Shown in pieces: positions 10,797 to 21,576 of a DNA stretch of 64,000 nt. The stretch is from Micractinium sp. NFX-FRZ (lineage: Eukaryota > Chlorophyta > Trebouxiophyceae > Chlorellales > Chlorellaceae). The DNA is taken from NCBI GenBank assembly GCA_029339195.1, contig JAPTJF010000081.1:106352-170351 (forward strand). The letters run 5' to 3'. The position numbers and the translations under genes are program-made. The notes under the pieces were generated by a model. It did not search any database, was not told the DNA's origin, and saw nothing but the letters and a program-made list of their open reading frames with translations. Numbering within the stretch: position 1 is the first letter of the stretch; every line of letters begins with the position of its first letter.

Positions 10797-12236
10797 ATGA
10801 TTGGGGCAGTGATGCTAGAAACTTGGGTCAACCGCAACGACTGTACGCTCATCTCATCCGCATGTGCTTCCTTTTTCCACCGCCGCAGATCTTTGAGTAC
10901 GTGCTCGACTACCTGCGCTCCCAGCGCTTTGCCGACAGCCCCTCCACCCTGCCCAAGGATGAGCGCACGCTGCAGCTGCTGGCCAGGTGAGCGCCAAGCA
11001 ACGCTTCCCTTGCTTGCTTGGTGGCATACCGTTGTGGGAGGCGCTGCTGGGCCATTTATGAGCGCTGCAGCGGTTGGCAAAATGGGGCAGGGCGCTCGGC
11101 TGTGGCACGTGCCCAGCAGTGCAGTGCAGTGTGGCAGGTGCAGCGTCTCAAATCGGCCCACTGCCGCCCTTGAATGAGCGTTGAACACCGGCTGCCTTGT
11201 CATCCTCCGGTTGCTCTTATGCCTCCTGCATCTTGCCTGACATCTCCCGTGCAGGGAGGCAGAGTTCTATCAGCTGCCAGAGCTGGCAGACCGCGCACGG
11301 GCGGCCCTGCTGGTGGCCGCAGCCACCGCCGCCGCCGCCGCCACCACGACTGCACCGTGCGGTGCCGGCGACGACACACCCTCTGGTGAGGTGCCCCCTG
11401 CTCTGTGTGTGTCTCTGTTTGATTGGTGCAGGAAGCCTGGCGCACGCCGCATTTGGCAGCCTCCTGCCGGCCCGTGTGCATAGGGTTAGGTATTGAATTA
11501 AGGTTTTTGAGCAGCTCGCGGCAGGATTGTGAGGGATGATTCAAGATCGTGTTCCTGAAGCAAGCATGTACCTCACTGCTGCCTCCCCCTCCCCCTCCCC
11601 CTCCCCATCCCCGGCACCCCCGCGTGCAGACGTGCCCGCCAACATTGCCGCCGAGGGCAGCGCACACGGCGGGCTCTTGCTGGCCGGACGCTTTGGCCTC
11701 GGGCTGCAGCAGCAGCAGCAACTGCTGCCTGGCAGCGGCGGCCTGGCAGCTCAGCAGGCCGCTGCAGCGGCGGCGGCGGCGGCAGGAGGTCCCTGGGTGC
11801 TGGATGCGGTTTTTGTGGAGACGGGATTCCAGGAGGCCGGCGAGTTGGCTGCCTCCCAGGCCAGCCTGCTTGAGGGCCTGAATGCAACGGTGGGTGAGGG
11901 AGCAGGGGGGCTGGTGGTGGGCTGAGAACGTGCGGCGGTGCTCAAGGGAATGGCTGGACCAGGGGCGCGTGCTGAGAGCATGACCACGATTTGGGTGGCC
12001 AGGCAGCGGCTCGTCGCGCACCGCCATGCTGCCTTCCTGCGTCCCGCCACCCCTCTCACCTCCCGCTGCACACCCTCACACGCGCGCCCCTCCCGCCCGC
12101 CCCCCCTTTCTTCTCCCCTCCTCAGGTGGCGGCCAAGCAGGCCCAGGGGTCCACACTGTTTGACTTCAAGTGCGGCACCGAGCGGGAGGGGCTGCGGCGC
12201 AACCTGTACTACCACGTACTGCTGCGCAAGCCCTGA
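8096..12236 (+). CDS. BTB/T1-domain (KCTD-type) protein
   Basis: Nine exons (8096-8229, 8469-8574, 9000-9137, 9529-10230, 10503-10703, 10889-10986, 11255-11385, 11630-11889, 12126-12236) join in phase into 626 residues. The recognisable part is a potassium-channel-tetramerisation-type BTB domain at about 377-470: FVNLNVGGHRFLTT, then SEFFVDRSGKIFEYVLDYLR and ALRLLAREAEFYQLPEL-like text spread over three exons. In other eukaryotes such proteins form oligomers and often act as CUL3 ubiquitin-ligase adaptors; that role is inference here. The N-terminal 126 residues (VLLSGERTNVYGVLE, PESEEEWATLRS) and the large Gly/Ala/Gln-rich exon 4 match nothing I recognise. The C terminus (WVLDAVFVETGF, FDFKCGTEREGL) looks folded. 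Exon 3 has two decayed donor-side copies downstream. Confidence 0.8.
9105..9350 (+). repeat. Two decayed copies of the 3' end of KCTD-gene exon 3 with donor
   Basis: The block CTGCACCAGGAGCTGCG...GTGCAG followed by GT occurs three times, with GT at 9138 (true donor), 9230 and 9335, so spacings are 92 and 105 bp. CTTGCTGTTGCATTCC also recurs in the intron parts. The second copy keeps an intact donor (CAG then GTGGGC). The third has TGA inside. Confidence 0.9.
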
Positions 12237-12303
12237 GGTGCCATGTACCGCTGAGGTGGCACGTACCGCCTGAGGTGGCGCGTACCGCCTGAGGTGCCCT
12301 GCC
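12234..12303 (+). repeat. 18-19 bp tandem repeat starting at the KCTD-gene stop codon
   Basis: Units begin at 12234, 12252, 12271 and 12290 with TGAGGTG, the first TGA being the stop codon itself. The consensus is TGAGGTGGCACGTACCGCC. The last unit is truncated. Confidence 0.9.
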
Positions 12304-12951
12304 CTGAGCACCCCGCACCCTCCTCTTATCACCTGCTGCTGTGGAAGCCTGGGCTGGGTGGCCCGAGGTGCCGCTGGCAGCTGAGTGAGCCGGGCCGTGC
12401 CTGAGCAGCAGGCTTACAAGTTATGTGTGGCGGTGTCTCCTGACCTGCTAGCTGCCTGGCACCCCCGCTCGGGCGGCTCTTGTATCCCAGCGCCGCCCGC
12501 TGCCCCACCAAGCTGTCCACTTTCCACACTCACGTCTTAGCAACAAGTACACCTTGCTATTGCTGGGTACAGTTCAACTCTCTTTCATACCTCCCCAGAG
12601 CACACTGCTGCTCCTTGCAAGATCATCCCAAGCCTGTTCCCCCTCCTGCCGTCCCAGCGCCCCGCGCTGTGGCGGTGAATGTCCGAGCAAGCGGCGCACG
12701 CGCGCCGCCTGCCACCTGTGCTTTCCGCTGTCATTCTTCCTCGCCGTGCGTCTGCTTGAGTGTAGCCTCCAAGAATTCAGTGCACTCCCCCGATCTTATC
12801 CACTGGGACAAAAAAGTTGCGTTCCCCGCTCAGATAGCACTCTGCCCACGTGTCTTACAATGCACTGTCTGCTCCCCCGGCCTTGATTCGGGCTGAAGGG
12901 CCTCCCTGCCTGCCTTGCCTGCCCCGCTACTCCCCTTTCTCAGGTTCTAGT

Positions 12952-13001
<50 letters not shown>

Positions 13002-13473
13002 CCCCCCCCCACACACACACACACACCCACACACCCACGCTGCTGCAATTTATCTAGCGCTGCCCTTACTTCATTTAGTTCAACCACTGTCGCCCCCTCG
13101 CGCTTCTACCCCTGCCCTGCAAAGTAGATACTCAGCTGTTCTCCAAGACTCCTAACAGTTGCTCTCCCTCGCAACCTCGCTGTTGCCCACTCATTAGCCC
13201 CTTTCCTGGCACGCCCTGACATTTCAGCCCACCTCTACTCCTCCTCTAGCTGCCAGCTCAGCCTGTCTTCATGCCGGCTCAGGATGGCAGCCATCGCTTC
13301 GTGCTGCTTCCTCACCATTGCAGCCGTCCCTTTCCTCCTTACACTGCCCTGTAAACTAGACACACAAGCAGGTTACAGAATTTGATACACATGTGTATCT
13401 GACACGCGGGCCAGACAGCACACAGGCCCAAGGCAGACTGTTCCTTAACCTTGCTTGGACCCCAGGCTCAGAA
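12237..13473. other. Convergent intergenic region (KCTD-type gene / TSR3 3' ends)
   Basis: This region contains both 3' UTRs, a poly-C tract and a CA run. TGTAA occurs on the plus strand at 13350 and on the minus strand at 13377-13373 and 13343-13339, so the two transcripts probably end at overlapping signals. No coding exon is seen. Confidence 0.5.
12956..13030 (+). repeat. Poly-C tract followed by (AC)n
   Basis: There are 54 C broken by one T at 12999, then AC repeats with a few CCC interruptions. The length as assembled is unlikely to be exact. Confidence 0.95.
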
Positions 13474-15516
13474 TCATATCCCCAGGCCTGCCAAGTCCCG
13501 CTCTACTCCGGCCCGCACGCCGCTGCTGCCGCTGCCGCCCGCTGAGCCGCCTTCTGTGCCTGCGCTGCCGCCGTCACCTCCCGCCCTGCCCTGCTGCTGC
13601 TGCTGCTGCTGCTTGCCCTCTCCTCCCTCCTCCTCCTCCCCCTCCTCATCTCCTGCCTCAGAGGACGACCCCGAAGGCGGCAGCAGCCCGCTCGGAAGGT
13701 ACTCGCTGCCGCCGCCTGCCGCCGCTGCTGCCGCCGCTCCCCTGGGTGCCTCCTCCTCTCCCTCCTCTTCTGACTCCTCCTCTTCAGACTCTGACGGTGG
13801 CAGCATGCCCCGCCTCAAGTACCCACCATCCTCCTCTCCGTCCTCCTCCCCCTCCTCACTGTCGCTGCCTGCCATGCCCGCCGGCAGCCGCCGGTGCGGG
13901 CCGCCGCCGCTCTGCATCGACTCCATGTGTGCCGCTTGCGCGGCAATCACCTCGACAGCCGTAGCGCACTCAGCGTAGCGATCCAGCAGGCCCTCGTTCA
14001 AGGAGAGGAAGCTGTGGCCCCTGCACATCAGGTCAAGGTAGGGTAGGGCCGGCGGGCGTGACAGGGCGGCAGTGAGTGGCCAGGCAGCATGGGCGGGTGG
14101 GACCACAGATAGTAGGGAGCGCCTGCAGGGGAGCAGCCGGTCAGCTCAAGCCGCTTCCCCCTCTGCGCCCCCCACTGCCCCAACGCCTTGCCCTGCCCTG
14201 CCCTGCCCCGCCCCGCCCCGCCCTACCGGCTCACCACTTGAATCGGCTCATCAGCCGCACCGCCGCCGGCTGCCAGCCGCAGATGTAGAGCGCCGCCGCC
14301 AGGGCCTCGGCGCACGACAGCTTGCAGGGCTTGCCGTAGTTGACCGGGTTGGCAGCCAGCAGCCAGGGCAGCAGGCGGGGGGCCTGCCCCTTGATGCGGC
14401 CTGCGGCGAGGTGCCAAGTGGGGGTCGATGGTGTTTGCAGTCGTGTGCGTTTTTGAGGTTCCAGCGAGGGGTACACACAGCGGCGGGGGCATGGGTGGTG
14501 CAGGCAACCAGGCGCCTGGCTGCATGCCTGGCGTCGCTCTCAGGGAGGCAGGGCAGCGCAGGGTCGCACCCCATCGAAAGCCTCTGCACCCCGTTTGGTC
14601 ACCAAACGGCACACCGTCCGGATGACCGCATGCAGCACCAGCCCACCACCGCCATCCCTACCCAAACACACACAATTGGGCAACGCCGATAGCGAGCGGA
14701 AGCCTACCGAAAGGCACGTCATCCAGCCGGTTCCATGAGCAGTCCACCACCGCCAGGCCCTTGGTCCCCACAAGCTCCTTGTCCTGAGCAGAGACGCAGG
14801 CGCGCCCCACCGGGCTCAGGATGACGCCGGGGTAGCTCTACAGGGTGGCAGGCAGGAGGGCGTGAAGGGAGGATAGGAGGGGGGGTGAGAGGCTGGGGAG
14901 ACGTGCGGCAGCGCCCTACGGGGCTCAGGAATCAGCCATGCACAGCTCTGCCAGGTGGCGTGCACGAGAGCACAGCACAGCATGGCTGCAGAGGGGAGTG
15001 AGCAGAGAGCGGGGTCGGGGGGCCGCTCCCCACAGCAAGACCGCACCTGGCCCAGGCGCAGCTCCTTCACCAGCCCCTGCCGCGCCAGCCTTGTGCCGGT
15101 GCAGCGCTTCTTGTCGCACTGGCCCAGATCCCACCTGAGTGGAAGTGGTGAGGGCAGGGTGGGGCGGGGAATGGGCCCAGGGCGGCAGGCAGGCAGCGGC
15201 AGGCGGCGGGCGGCGGCAGCGGCGGCGCCCTTCTGGGCGGCGCCCCTGCTGTTGTCGCACCGCCCGGCATGCAATGATCCGAGATGCATGATGTTGCAGA
15301 GGGGCTGGCTGGGCTGTCCGTGACGAGGGAGCATGGCGCTCACATGGCGAGCTTGATCGGGAAGGGCTCTTCTTGCTCCTCGCTCCCTGAGCTTCCCTCG
15401 CCATCGCTTCCCTCATCAGGCCGCTCCTGCGTCCACCGGTCCTGCTGTGCCCAGCGGTCCTGCCGCCGCGCCTCGCCGCCACGCCTTCCGCCACCGCCGC
15501 CCAGAGGCCTCGGCAT
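13474..15516 (-). CDS. TSR3: TSR3, 18S rRNA aminocarboxypropyltransferase
   Basis: Exons 15516-15344, 15134-15047, 14837-14708, 14400-14235 and 14020-13474 join in phase into 367 residues. TSR3 transfers the 3-amino-3-carboxypropyl group from SAM to an N1-methylpseudouridine of 18S rRNA late in 40S maturation. Family hallmarks appear in order: [13 protein letters not shown] (exon 2), [10 protein letters not shown] and [14 protein letters not shown] (exon 3), [20 protein letters not shown] and FKW (exon 4), then [18 protein letters not shown] (exon 5). The N terminus is an Arg/Gln/Glu-rich extension. A second in-frame ATG at 15567 would add 17 residues. The C terminus is a long Asp/Glu/Ser-rich tail with a Q7 run and then Gly/Ser, far longer than in animals; yeast TSR3 also has an acidic tail. 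Confidence 0.93.
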
Positions 15517-16356
15517 GCTGTTTGAGTTACCTCGTGCCTCGGATGGACAAGGCGGCAATGCATGCACGCGCAGTGAATGGCGAATTGCCCCGCCGCCAGC
15601 TGGTCAAGGTAGGCGCCGGCGCCACATGATGCACCCATCGCTACAGCCCTGCTGCCTGCCGGAGGCTCCGCATCTCACCGGCGACATAAAGGACGTGATT
15701 AAATTTCGAATGCAGTAAGCATCAAAGCCATGCTGCTCTTGTGACCTTGTACAGGGGTGGGCGGCGGCGCAAGGTGGGTCGGGTGGTCTGGGCAGTGAAT
15801 GAAGAGGCATCGGAAGTCAAAGTAGTGAAGCGAAGTGACAATCGATGTTGCGGCATTGGTGTGAACAGGGCAGACAGGGAGCGTTCCCAGTGGGCGGCAG
15901 GCAGGGGCAAGCAGCGCCGAAGGCAGGTTGATGGTACAGCAGGTAGGGTGGCTGGCCCAAGCTATTGTAACACAGCCTGCTGCATGTGATCTGCCCCGCA
16001 AACCTGCCACCCAGGGTGCGGAAGCCAGTGACTGCCTACCCCTCCCGCCTCCCTGGTGTGCCCTGGTGTGCACACTGTGGGTTGCGGTATGTCACATCAG
16101 GATTGCGTTTCGCATGTGTGAGAGGGGCAGGATGAATCGAACAAGCGGTAACAACGGGGGTACGATCCGCTGAAGAAATATCACGCAGAGGAGGGGGGAC
16201 AGAGGAGCAGGGCAGTGCTGTGCAGTCAGTGCAGAGGAGGCAGGGTGGGGTGGGGGCCGTTGAACAAGAGGTGGGAGTGGGGCGCTGAGGCAGGGAGTAC
16301 AGGAGTGCCGGGCAGAGGCTGGGAAGGTCCCGCAAGTAATATGCTGCGGTGGCCAC
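15517..16356. other. Intergenic region upstream of TSR3
   Basis: This stretch holds the TSR3 5' region and the 3' UTR of the small gene at 16357-16791. I see no exon, RNA gene or repeat. Confidence 0.4.
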
Positions 16357-16791
16357 CTACCAGTAGCCCCAGGGCTGGCATGCCGAACCCACCACCTCTC
16401 CGAGCAGGAAGCCGCCTGCCATGCCGGCAGCGCCTGCCAGGAAGGGGTCCGCACTGCCGTATCCACGCTGCTCCTCAATAATGATAACTTGAGGCTGCTG
16501 CTGCTGCGGGTAGTACTGAGGCTGCGGGTAGTATGCTGGCGGAGGCGGCTGGTAGTAGGAGGGGGGCGGCGGTGGGGCGGCGTAGGCTGGGTAGGGGTAT
16601 GTCGGCCAGGCCTGCTGCGGCGGCGGCGGCGCCGGAGCGGTGTAGCCGTAGCCGTGGGGCGGCGAGGGCGCCGGCGCAGCTGGAGCCGCGACGTTTACAT
16701 TGATGACGGGCGTTTGCTGTCTGCCGGCAATCTGCGCGTCATCCCAGCTGCCGGCAGCAGGCATTGGGGGAGCAGTGGGCGCGGCGCCCAT
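16357..16791 (-). CDS. Small Pro/Tyr-rich protein with Gly/Ala-rich hydrophobic C terminus
   Basis: This single open frame encodes 144 residues. Residues about 45-100 are dense in Pro, Tyr and Gln (PPPPPSYYQPPPPAYYPQP), then comes a short acidic/basic step (IIIEEQRGYGSADPF), and a C-terminal Gly/Ala stretch, FLAGAAGMAGGFLLGEVVG, that could dip into a membrane. Similar layouts occur in plant glycine-rich/rhodopsin-like tail proteins, but I cannot assign a function. Support is the uninterrupted frame, the ATG, and a composition unlike shadow frames. An intron upstream is not excluded. Confidence 0.55.
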   Translation of the reverse strand: MGAAPTAPPMPAAGSWDDAQIAGRQQTPVINVNVAAPAAPAPSPPHGYGYTAPAPPPPQQAWPTYPYPAYAAPPPPPSYYQPPPPAYYPQPQYYPQQQQPQVIIIEEQRGYGSADPFLAGAAGMAGGFLLGEVVGSACQPWGYW

Positions 16792-17471
16792 TGCTACTTG
16801 GCTTGCGGGGACTTCGGGGGGGCTGGAAGCCGGTGATAGAGGTCACACAGTAGTGAAAGTATTGCAGGAACGGCTGCAAGCTGCGGATTTTAAGGTTTTC
16901 GGGGCCGCGTGTTGGCACCAGCTGGCGGCGGCCAGGACAGGTGGCGGGCCACAGGGTTCGCCACAACTTGGCACAGCGACCATTCCGGGCGTCAATTCAG
17001 AATGAAGCCTCGCTGGTGTCACAATGCTGTATACAACCAAACCTTACTGATGTCTCGAGAACCACAAGTATGGGGGCGAGGGCTCTCTGTGCCAGCTGGA
17101 GGCGACTAGTGTGCTGGGGTCACACGCCCGGGGGTACACGGAGGGCTGCCTGCCGTGCATGTTCACCCTCAGCTCCCCTCATCGAAGTTTGAGTCAGCAA
17201 TGTATCATTACAAGCAAACAGAATGGAATAAGAAGAAAGTGACAGACCAGGGTGCCGGGGAATATGTCTACTCAGCCAGCCTGTGCTGCTGCTGCTGCTG
17301 CTCGCTACTGCTGGTGCCGCCGCTGCTGCTTGCTCCTGGTCGTGCCGCTGGTGCTGCTGCTGGTGCTGCTGCTCGCTACTGGTGGTGCCGCCGCTGCTGC
17401 TGCTGCTCACTACTGGTGGTGCCGCTGCTGCTGCTGCTCGTTACCAGTGGTGCCGCTGCTGCTGCTGCTCG
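16792..17471. other. Intergenic region with MYND-gene 3' UTR and minisatellite
   Basis: It contains the 5' flank of the 16357-16791 gene, a minus-strand TGTAA at 17212-17208 that could end the MYND transcript, and most of a CTG-rich minisatellite. No exon is seen. Confidence 0.5.
17208..17212 (-). terminator. Putative TGTAA poly(A) signal for the MYND gene
   Basis: TGTAA on the minus strand, 260 nt after the stop codon. Confidence 0.5.
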
Positions 17472-17512
17472 TTACTGGTGGTGCCGCTGCTGCTGGTTAG
17501 CAGCCAGCGCGG
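17283..17512 (-). repeat. CTG-rich minisatellite overlapping the MYND gene stop codon
   Basis: Imperfect units of roughly 30-36 bp combine a (CTG)3-5 block with CTCGTTACTGGTGGTGCCG or CTCGCTACTGGTGGTGCCG. The array continues into the coding end: on the minus strand its first unit encodes the terminal QQQRHHQ, and the in-unit TAA gives the stop codon at 17474-17472. Confidence 0.9.
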
Positions 17513-18693
17513 CGCACACCTGCCGGTGCCCCACTGCCATCCCCGCCTTGTCTGCCCGCCAGTCCGCATGCGAGCAAGCGGTGCTGCAGTACCACACCGC
17601 CTTGCAGGCCGAGCACCGCCTGCCCTCTCCCTCGCCCGCCTTGGCGCCGGCGCTGCCCAACACGTTGGCGCAGCGCAGGTAGGCGCAGCCGCGGGTGGCA
17701 GCTGCCAGTGACAGCTCCAGCCGCGCCGCCGCCAGCTGCTCCGGCTGCTGCGCATGCAGCAGCAGCGCTGGCACCCCTGTCACCGCCAGGTCGCACAAGA
17801 GGACTTCGATGGCATGCTGCATCTCCCGAGCACGCTGCGCATGCGAGCGGTGGTACAGGCATTGGACCACAGCGGTCGCAGCGGCGACCAGCTCGTGCTG
17901 ACGCTGCAGGGCGGCTTGTTTGGCCAGGCCCTCCAGGCGGGGGATGTCCCCATCCTGGGACTGCCAAAGGGACAGGGCATCTGCCAGGAGCTCGCCCAAT
18001 GGCGTCATGGCGAGGTGCACCGCCGCCTCCGCCTCCTGCACGCCCAAGTGGGGCCCGCGCAGCAGAAAGGTTCAGAGGTGCCAGGGACAGCGTGCATGCA
18101 TGGAAAACATGCACGTAGGCCCCACGCCCAGCTCCCCGCTTGCGCTGGCTGCTGCAGTACTGCCGCATGCACTGGGCCACGGTTCCATGCAACCGACCAG
18201 TGTTATGACTGCGCATCCCCTGTGCGGCCCCTCCATCAGTCGGGCACTGTCGCGTGCCACGCCGAACCTGCCCCGCCCTTCCAGCATCTCATCTCCCTCG
18301 CCGCCGCTGCCGAGCACACACACAGCAAGCTCCGACCCCAAGCTGCCCCCGCCCCACCCAACCTTGTCCCGCCGCACGCCCCACTTGCACCTTCTCACCT
18401 GCCTCGCATCGCTGCCCGGCGTGCTCAGCACCGCCGCCACGCCTGGGCTGGCCAGCGCCCTGAACAGCTCAGCCAGCAGGCCGCGGTGCACCAGGTGTGC
18501 CATCAGGTGCTTGGAGCGGCAAGCCAAGAAGAGCAGGCGGCAGGCATCCGCCCGCTGGTCCTCCGGGGCCCGCTGCTTGCTGGCCAGCTGCGCAGGGCGG
18601 GGTGGTTGCAGCGAGAGCGGGGTGAGGAGGGCAGGAGGGCACAGGCAACATGGGAGTGGGAGGCGGCAGCAGCAGCAGCAGCAGGTAGCGGCG

Positions 18694-18724
<31 letters not shown>

Positions 18725-18733
18725 GTAGCGGCG

Positions 18734-18766
<33 letters not shown>

Positions 18767-21576
18767 GCAGCACTTGTAGCGCCGCCGGCAAGCTCATGTG
18801 GCAGCAAGAGACTTGCAAGCGTACCGCCCACTGGGCTGGCAGCCACGAGCCCACTTCCACACTGCTCATGCTGCATGCGCATGTGTGCTCACGCATGTGT
18901 GCACATGCTGCCTCCGCCTGTCGCATGAGTGCACATGCTGCCACCAAGCACGGAAGCATTCCACTGGCGCACCCCCGCTCACCAGGATGCGTGCCGTGTC
19001 GTGCAGCTGGTCCAGCAGGCTGGGGTAGCACAGGAGCAGCGCCCCGGGCCCGCGCCCCGCCACCATCCCCAGCTGCTCCAGCCACTGCCCCCACACCTCC
19101 ACACCCATGCCGCTCAGCTGGTCACCAGGCAGCCGGCGCAGCTGGGCAGCCACCAGCTGCACGGCCTCCCAATGCGCGGCGTATGCTCCCTGCGCCTGCC
19201 TGCAAGCGGCAGGGGCCGGCACAATCCCGCTGTGTGTCAACCGGGTGAGCAGCCGGGTGCGCATGGTGCCAGGGCAGGGCGGGCGGGACGAGCTACACTA
19301 AGGGAGTGCTTCGAGGGTGCAGCAGGAAGCTGGGCGGGCACTGCACTCCTGCTGCCGCTCCTCACCTGATTGCTGCTGCCCGCTGGGCAGCCTCCCCCTG
19401 CATCTCTGCCAGCTGCAGCCAGGCCAGGGCGTTTGCCGATTTCGCCCCCCACGTCACCATCTGCTGCCACTCCACCTGGCTCTCCAGCGCTTGTCGCTCC
19501 TCCGCCGTTGCCACCGTCGCCGCCCATGCCACAAGGCGGCAGAAGGCGGTGTGCAGCTGCAGGCCCGCGTCGACTACCGCTGCCACTTGGGGGGCACTCG
19601 CTGGCGCGTCAGCGTTGTTGCCGAACGCGGTGGACCCGCCTGCACACAGGCATGCGTAGCCTGCCAAGTAGACACCCTTTTTCATCACGCTGACGGCGCT
19701 GCCATTGTCAGGGAGGGAGAGCTGGGCCTGCACTACCAGCGGCATGACTTGCAGTACAGCTGCCCCAGCCGCCATGGCGGTTACCACCTCCTCTACGCTG
19801 CGTGGCGCGTCGGCGTGCCCAAACGTGCAGAGGAGGGTGTGCTGCACCAGGAGAGCCGTGCCCGGCGCGCGCTCGCTGACGGCGGGGTTCCAGCTGGCAT
19901 GCAGGCCGGCCAGCAGCTGTGCCAGGCGCGGCCAGAGCCGCAGCGTAGCAAAGCTGGCCGCACGCAGCTGGCCCCGCTGCTCCGGCTGCCCCGCCAGCGC
20001 CTCCACCCGCACGTGCTGAGCAAAGGTGTGCAGACCTGCCAGCTCGGCCCAGCTGTCCAGCCAGCACTTGGCCTCGATGGCGCCAAGCGGGCTGCCCACT
20101 GGCAGCTCCTCCATCAGCCGGTGCACCAGACCTGGGTGCTGTCGCCGCAGCTGCTCCTCAGCCGGCCCTCGCAGGCAGTCGGCCCCACAGGTGGCCAGCG
20201 CATGCTGCAGCAGGCACCAGTCCTCCTCTGAAGGCGTGCCATCAACTGCCGCCAGCACAGCATCCGCCGCAAGCGGCAGGCAGCGCCCAGCCAGCAGCGT
20301 CACCAGCAGGTGCTGCAGGACGGCGTCGGCTGCCACCGCCTGCTGCAGGCTGCCAAAAAGCGGGTTGGTCAGCAGCTCGATGCACACCCCACTGAAGACA
20401 TAGAGTGCCTCCTGCTCCTGCTCTGCAGTCCACGAGCGGGACAGGCCAGTAAGGGGTGCAGGCACGCAGTGAGCACAGTGGGGAGCACAGTGTTGGGAGC
20501 GCCGGAGGACAGTGGCCAGCGAGCAGGCAGCTGTGGTGTGTAGCGCTTCAACAGCAGCAAGCCGAAACCGCGATGCACACGTCCGCATGCAACAGCTCAG
20601 GCTGGCCAGCAAAGCGGTCTGGCAGGCATGTGAACAGGACAGAGGGCGGCACACATGAGCGGCTCTGGCAATCGTGGGTAACACCAATGCGTCCGCCATG
20701 CCCGCTCTTCCTTCCGCTGCCATCTTGCCCACCCGCCCACCCACCCACCAGCATCAAGCTCTGGCAGGCCCTGGCACAGAGCGCCCGCCACTGCCGCCAG
20801 CCACTTGTGCGTTGCCGTCAACGCCAGCGTGCGCTCAGCAAAGAGGGGGATGGCGCCATCCCCGCTGCCGCACACTTTGAGCAAGTTGTAGAGCGCTTTC
20901 GACTGCCGCCGCGCCAGGTCAGCAGCAACGTCGCAACGCACCCCAAATGTGCCACGGCGCCCCGCCAGGCGGCTGCCCGCCAGCAGCAGCTGCCCGCTGC
21001 CCAGCAGCAGGGCAGCACCGGATGCCAGCTGGAGCATGTCGTCCTGCCGGCAGCAGGCGGGCAGGTGGGCAGTTGCCGCCACCAGGACGGCGCACCCCAA
21101 CGACATCGTCTCTGCCGCATTTAAGAGCCCCTGTTCATTCATCAGCCCAGAGGTGCCGCGGCCCAGCAGGGCGCGCTGCAGCCGGGCATTCAGGCCTGCC
21201 AGGGCAGCACCCACGGCACCAAGCTTCCTGCAGCCGGGCCAGGACACAGGCTCAATCGGGGTATGGGCAGGGTTAAACAGACTGCCAGGGCAGCACCCAC
21301 GGCACCAAGCTTCCTGCAGCCAGGCCAGGACACAGGCTTGGTTGGGGTTGGGCAGGGTTTGAACGTTTGGGTGGTTGGGCGACTTGGGCAGGCACCTGCT
21401 ATTTGAACGCACCTGCTCAGCTCACGCTGCGTTTTCGCGTCGCCAAAGTCCCTGGCCAAAGCGCACGCGCTCTCCAGGCCCCGGGCAGCGAAGCTCAGCG
21501 CCTGTTTGTCGAGCCCGATGCCGGGCCCGCCCAGCAGCCGCAGTATTGTGTCCACCCGACAGATAACTTCTGCCAT
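17472..21576 (-). CDS. MYND-type zinc-finger protein
   Basis: Exons 21576-21413, 21227-20749, 20422-19366, 19292-18983, 18587-18399 and 18035-17472 join in phase into 920 residues. The only known domain is a C-terminal MYND finger at about 850-907: CAYLRC, then CSACKAVWYCSTAC, then H and C in GHRQVC, matching C-x2-C spacing and the W/H/C end. MYND fingers bind Pro-rich partners. The remaining 840 residues are a Leu/Ala-rich helical scaffold without known motif, a layout common among the many MYND proteins of chlorellalean algae. The start was taken at MAEVICRV; an ATG at 21693 is an in-frame alternative. Exon 2's acceptor is duplicated in intron 1, intron 5 region carries CAG repeats, and the stop lies in a minisatellite. 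Confidence 0.8.
18662..18778 (+). repeat. CAG-rich compound repeat in a MYND-gene intron
   Basis: Two copies of a unit (CAG)4-5 GTAGCGG(CAG)3 TAG are followed by a pure (CAG)n run. It lies in the intron between 18983 and 18587. Confidence 0.9.
21196..21345 (-). repeat. Duplicated acceptor segment of MYND-gene exon 2
   Basis: CTGCCAGGGCAGCACCCACG with the following GCACCAAGCTTCCTGCAG and GGCCAGGACACAGGCT occurs at 21196 and again at 21282, 86 bp away. On the minus strand it is the intron 3' end, AG, and the first 30 nt of exon 2. The outer copy keeps an intact CTGCAG acceptor and the same coding start. Confidence 0.9.

Noticed and set aside
8096..12236. Calling the BTB/T1 protein a voltage-gated potassium channel
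   Set aside because: Only the tetramerisation domain is present; there is no run of transmembrane segments or pore motif.
17283..17512. Regularly spaced repeats that could suggest a CRISPR-like array
   Set aside because: The units are CTG-rich, differ in length, lack unique spacers, and the genome is eukaryotic; it is a minisatellite.
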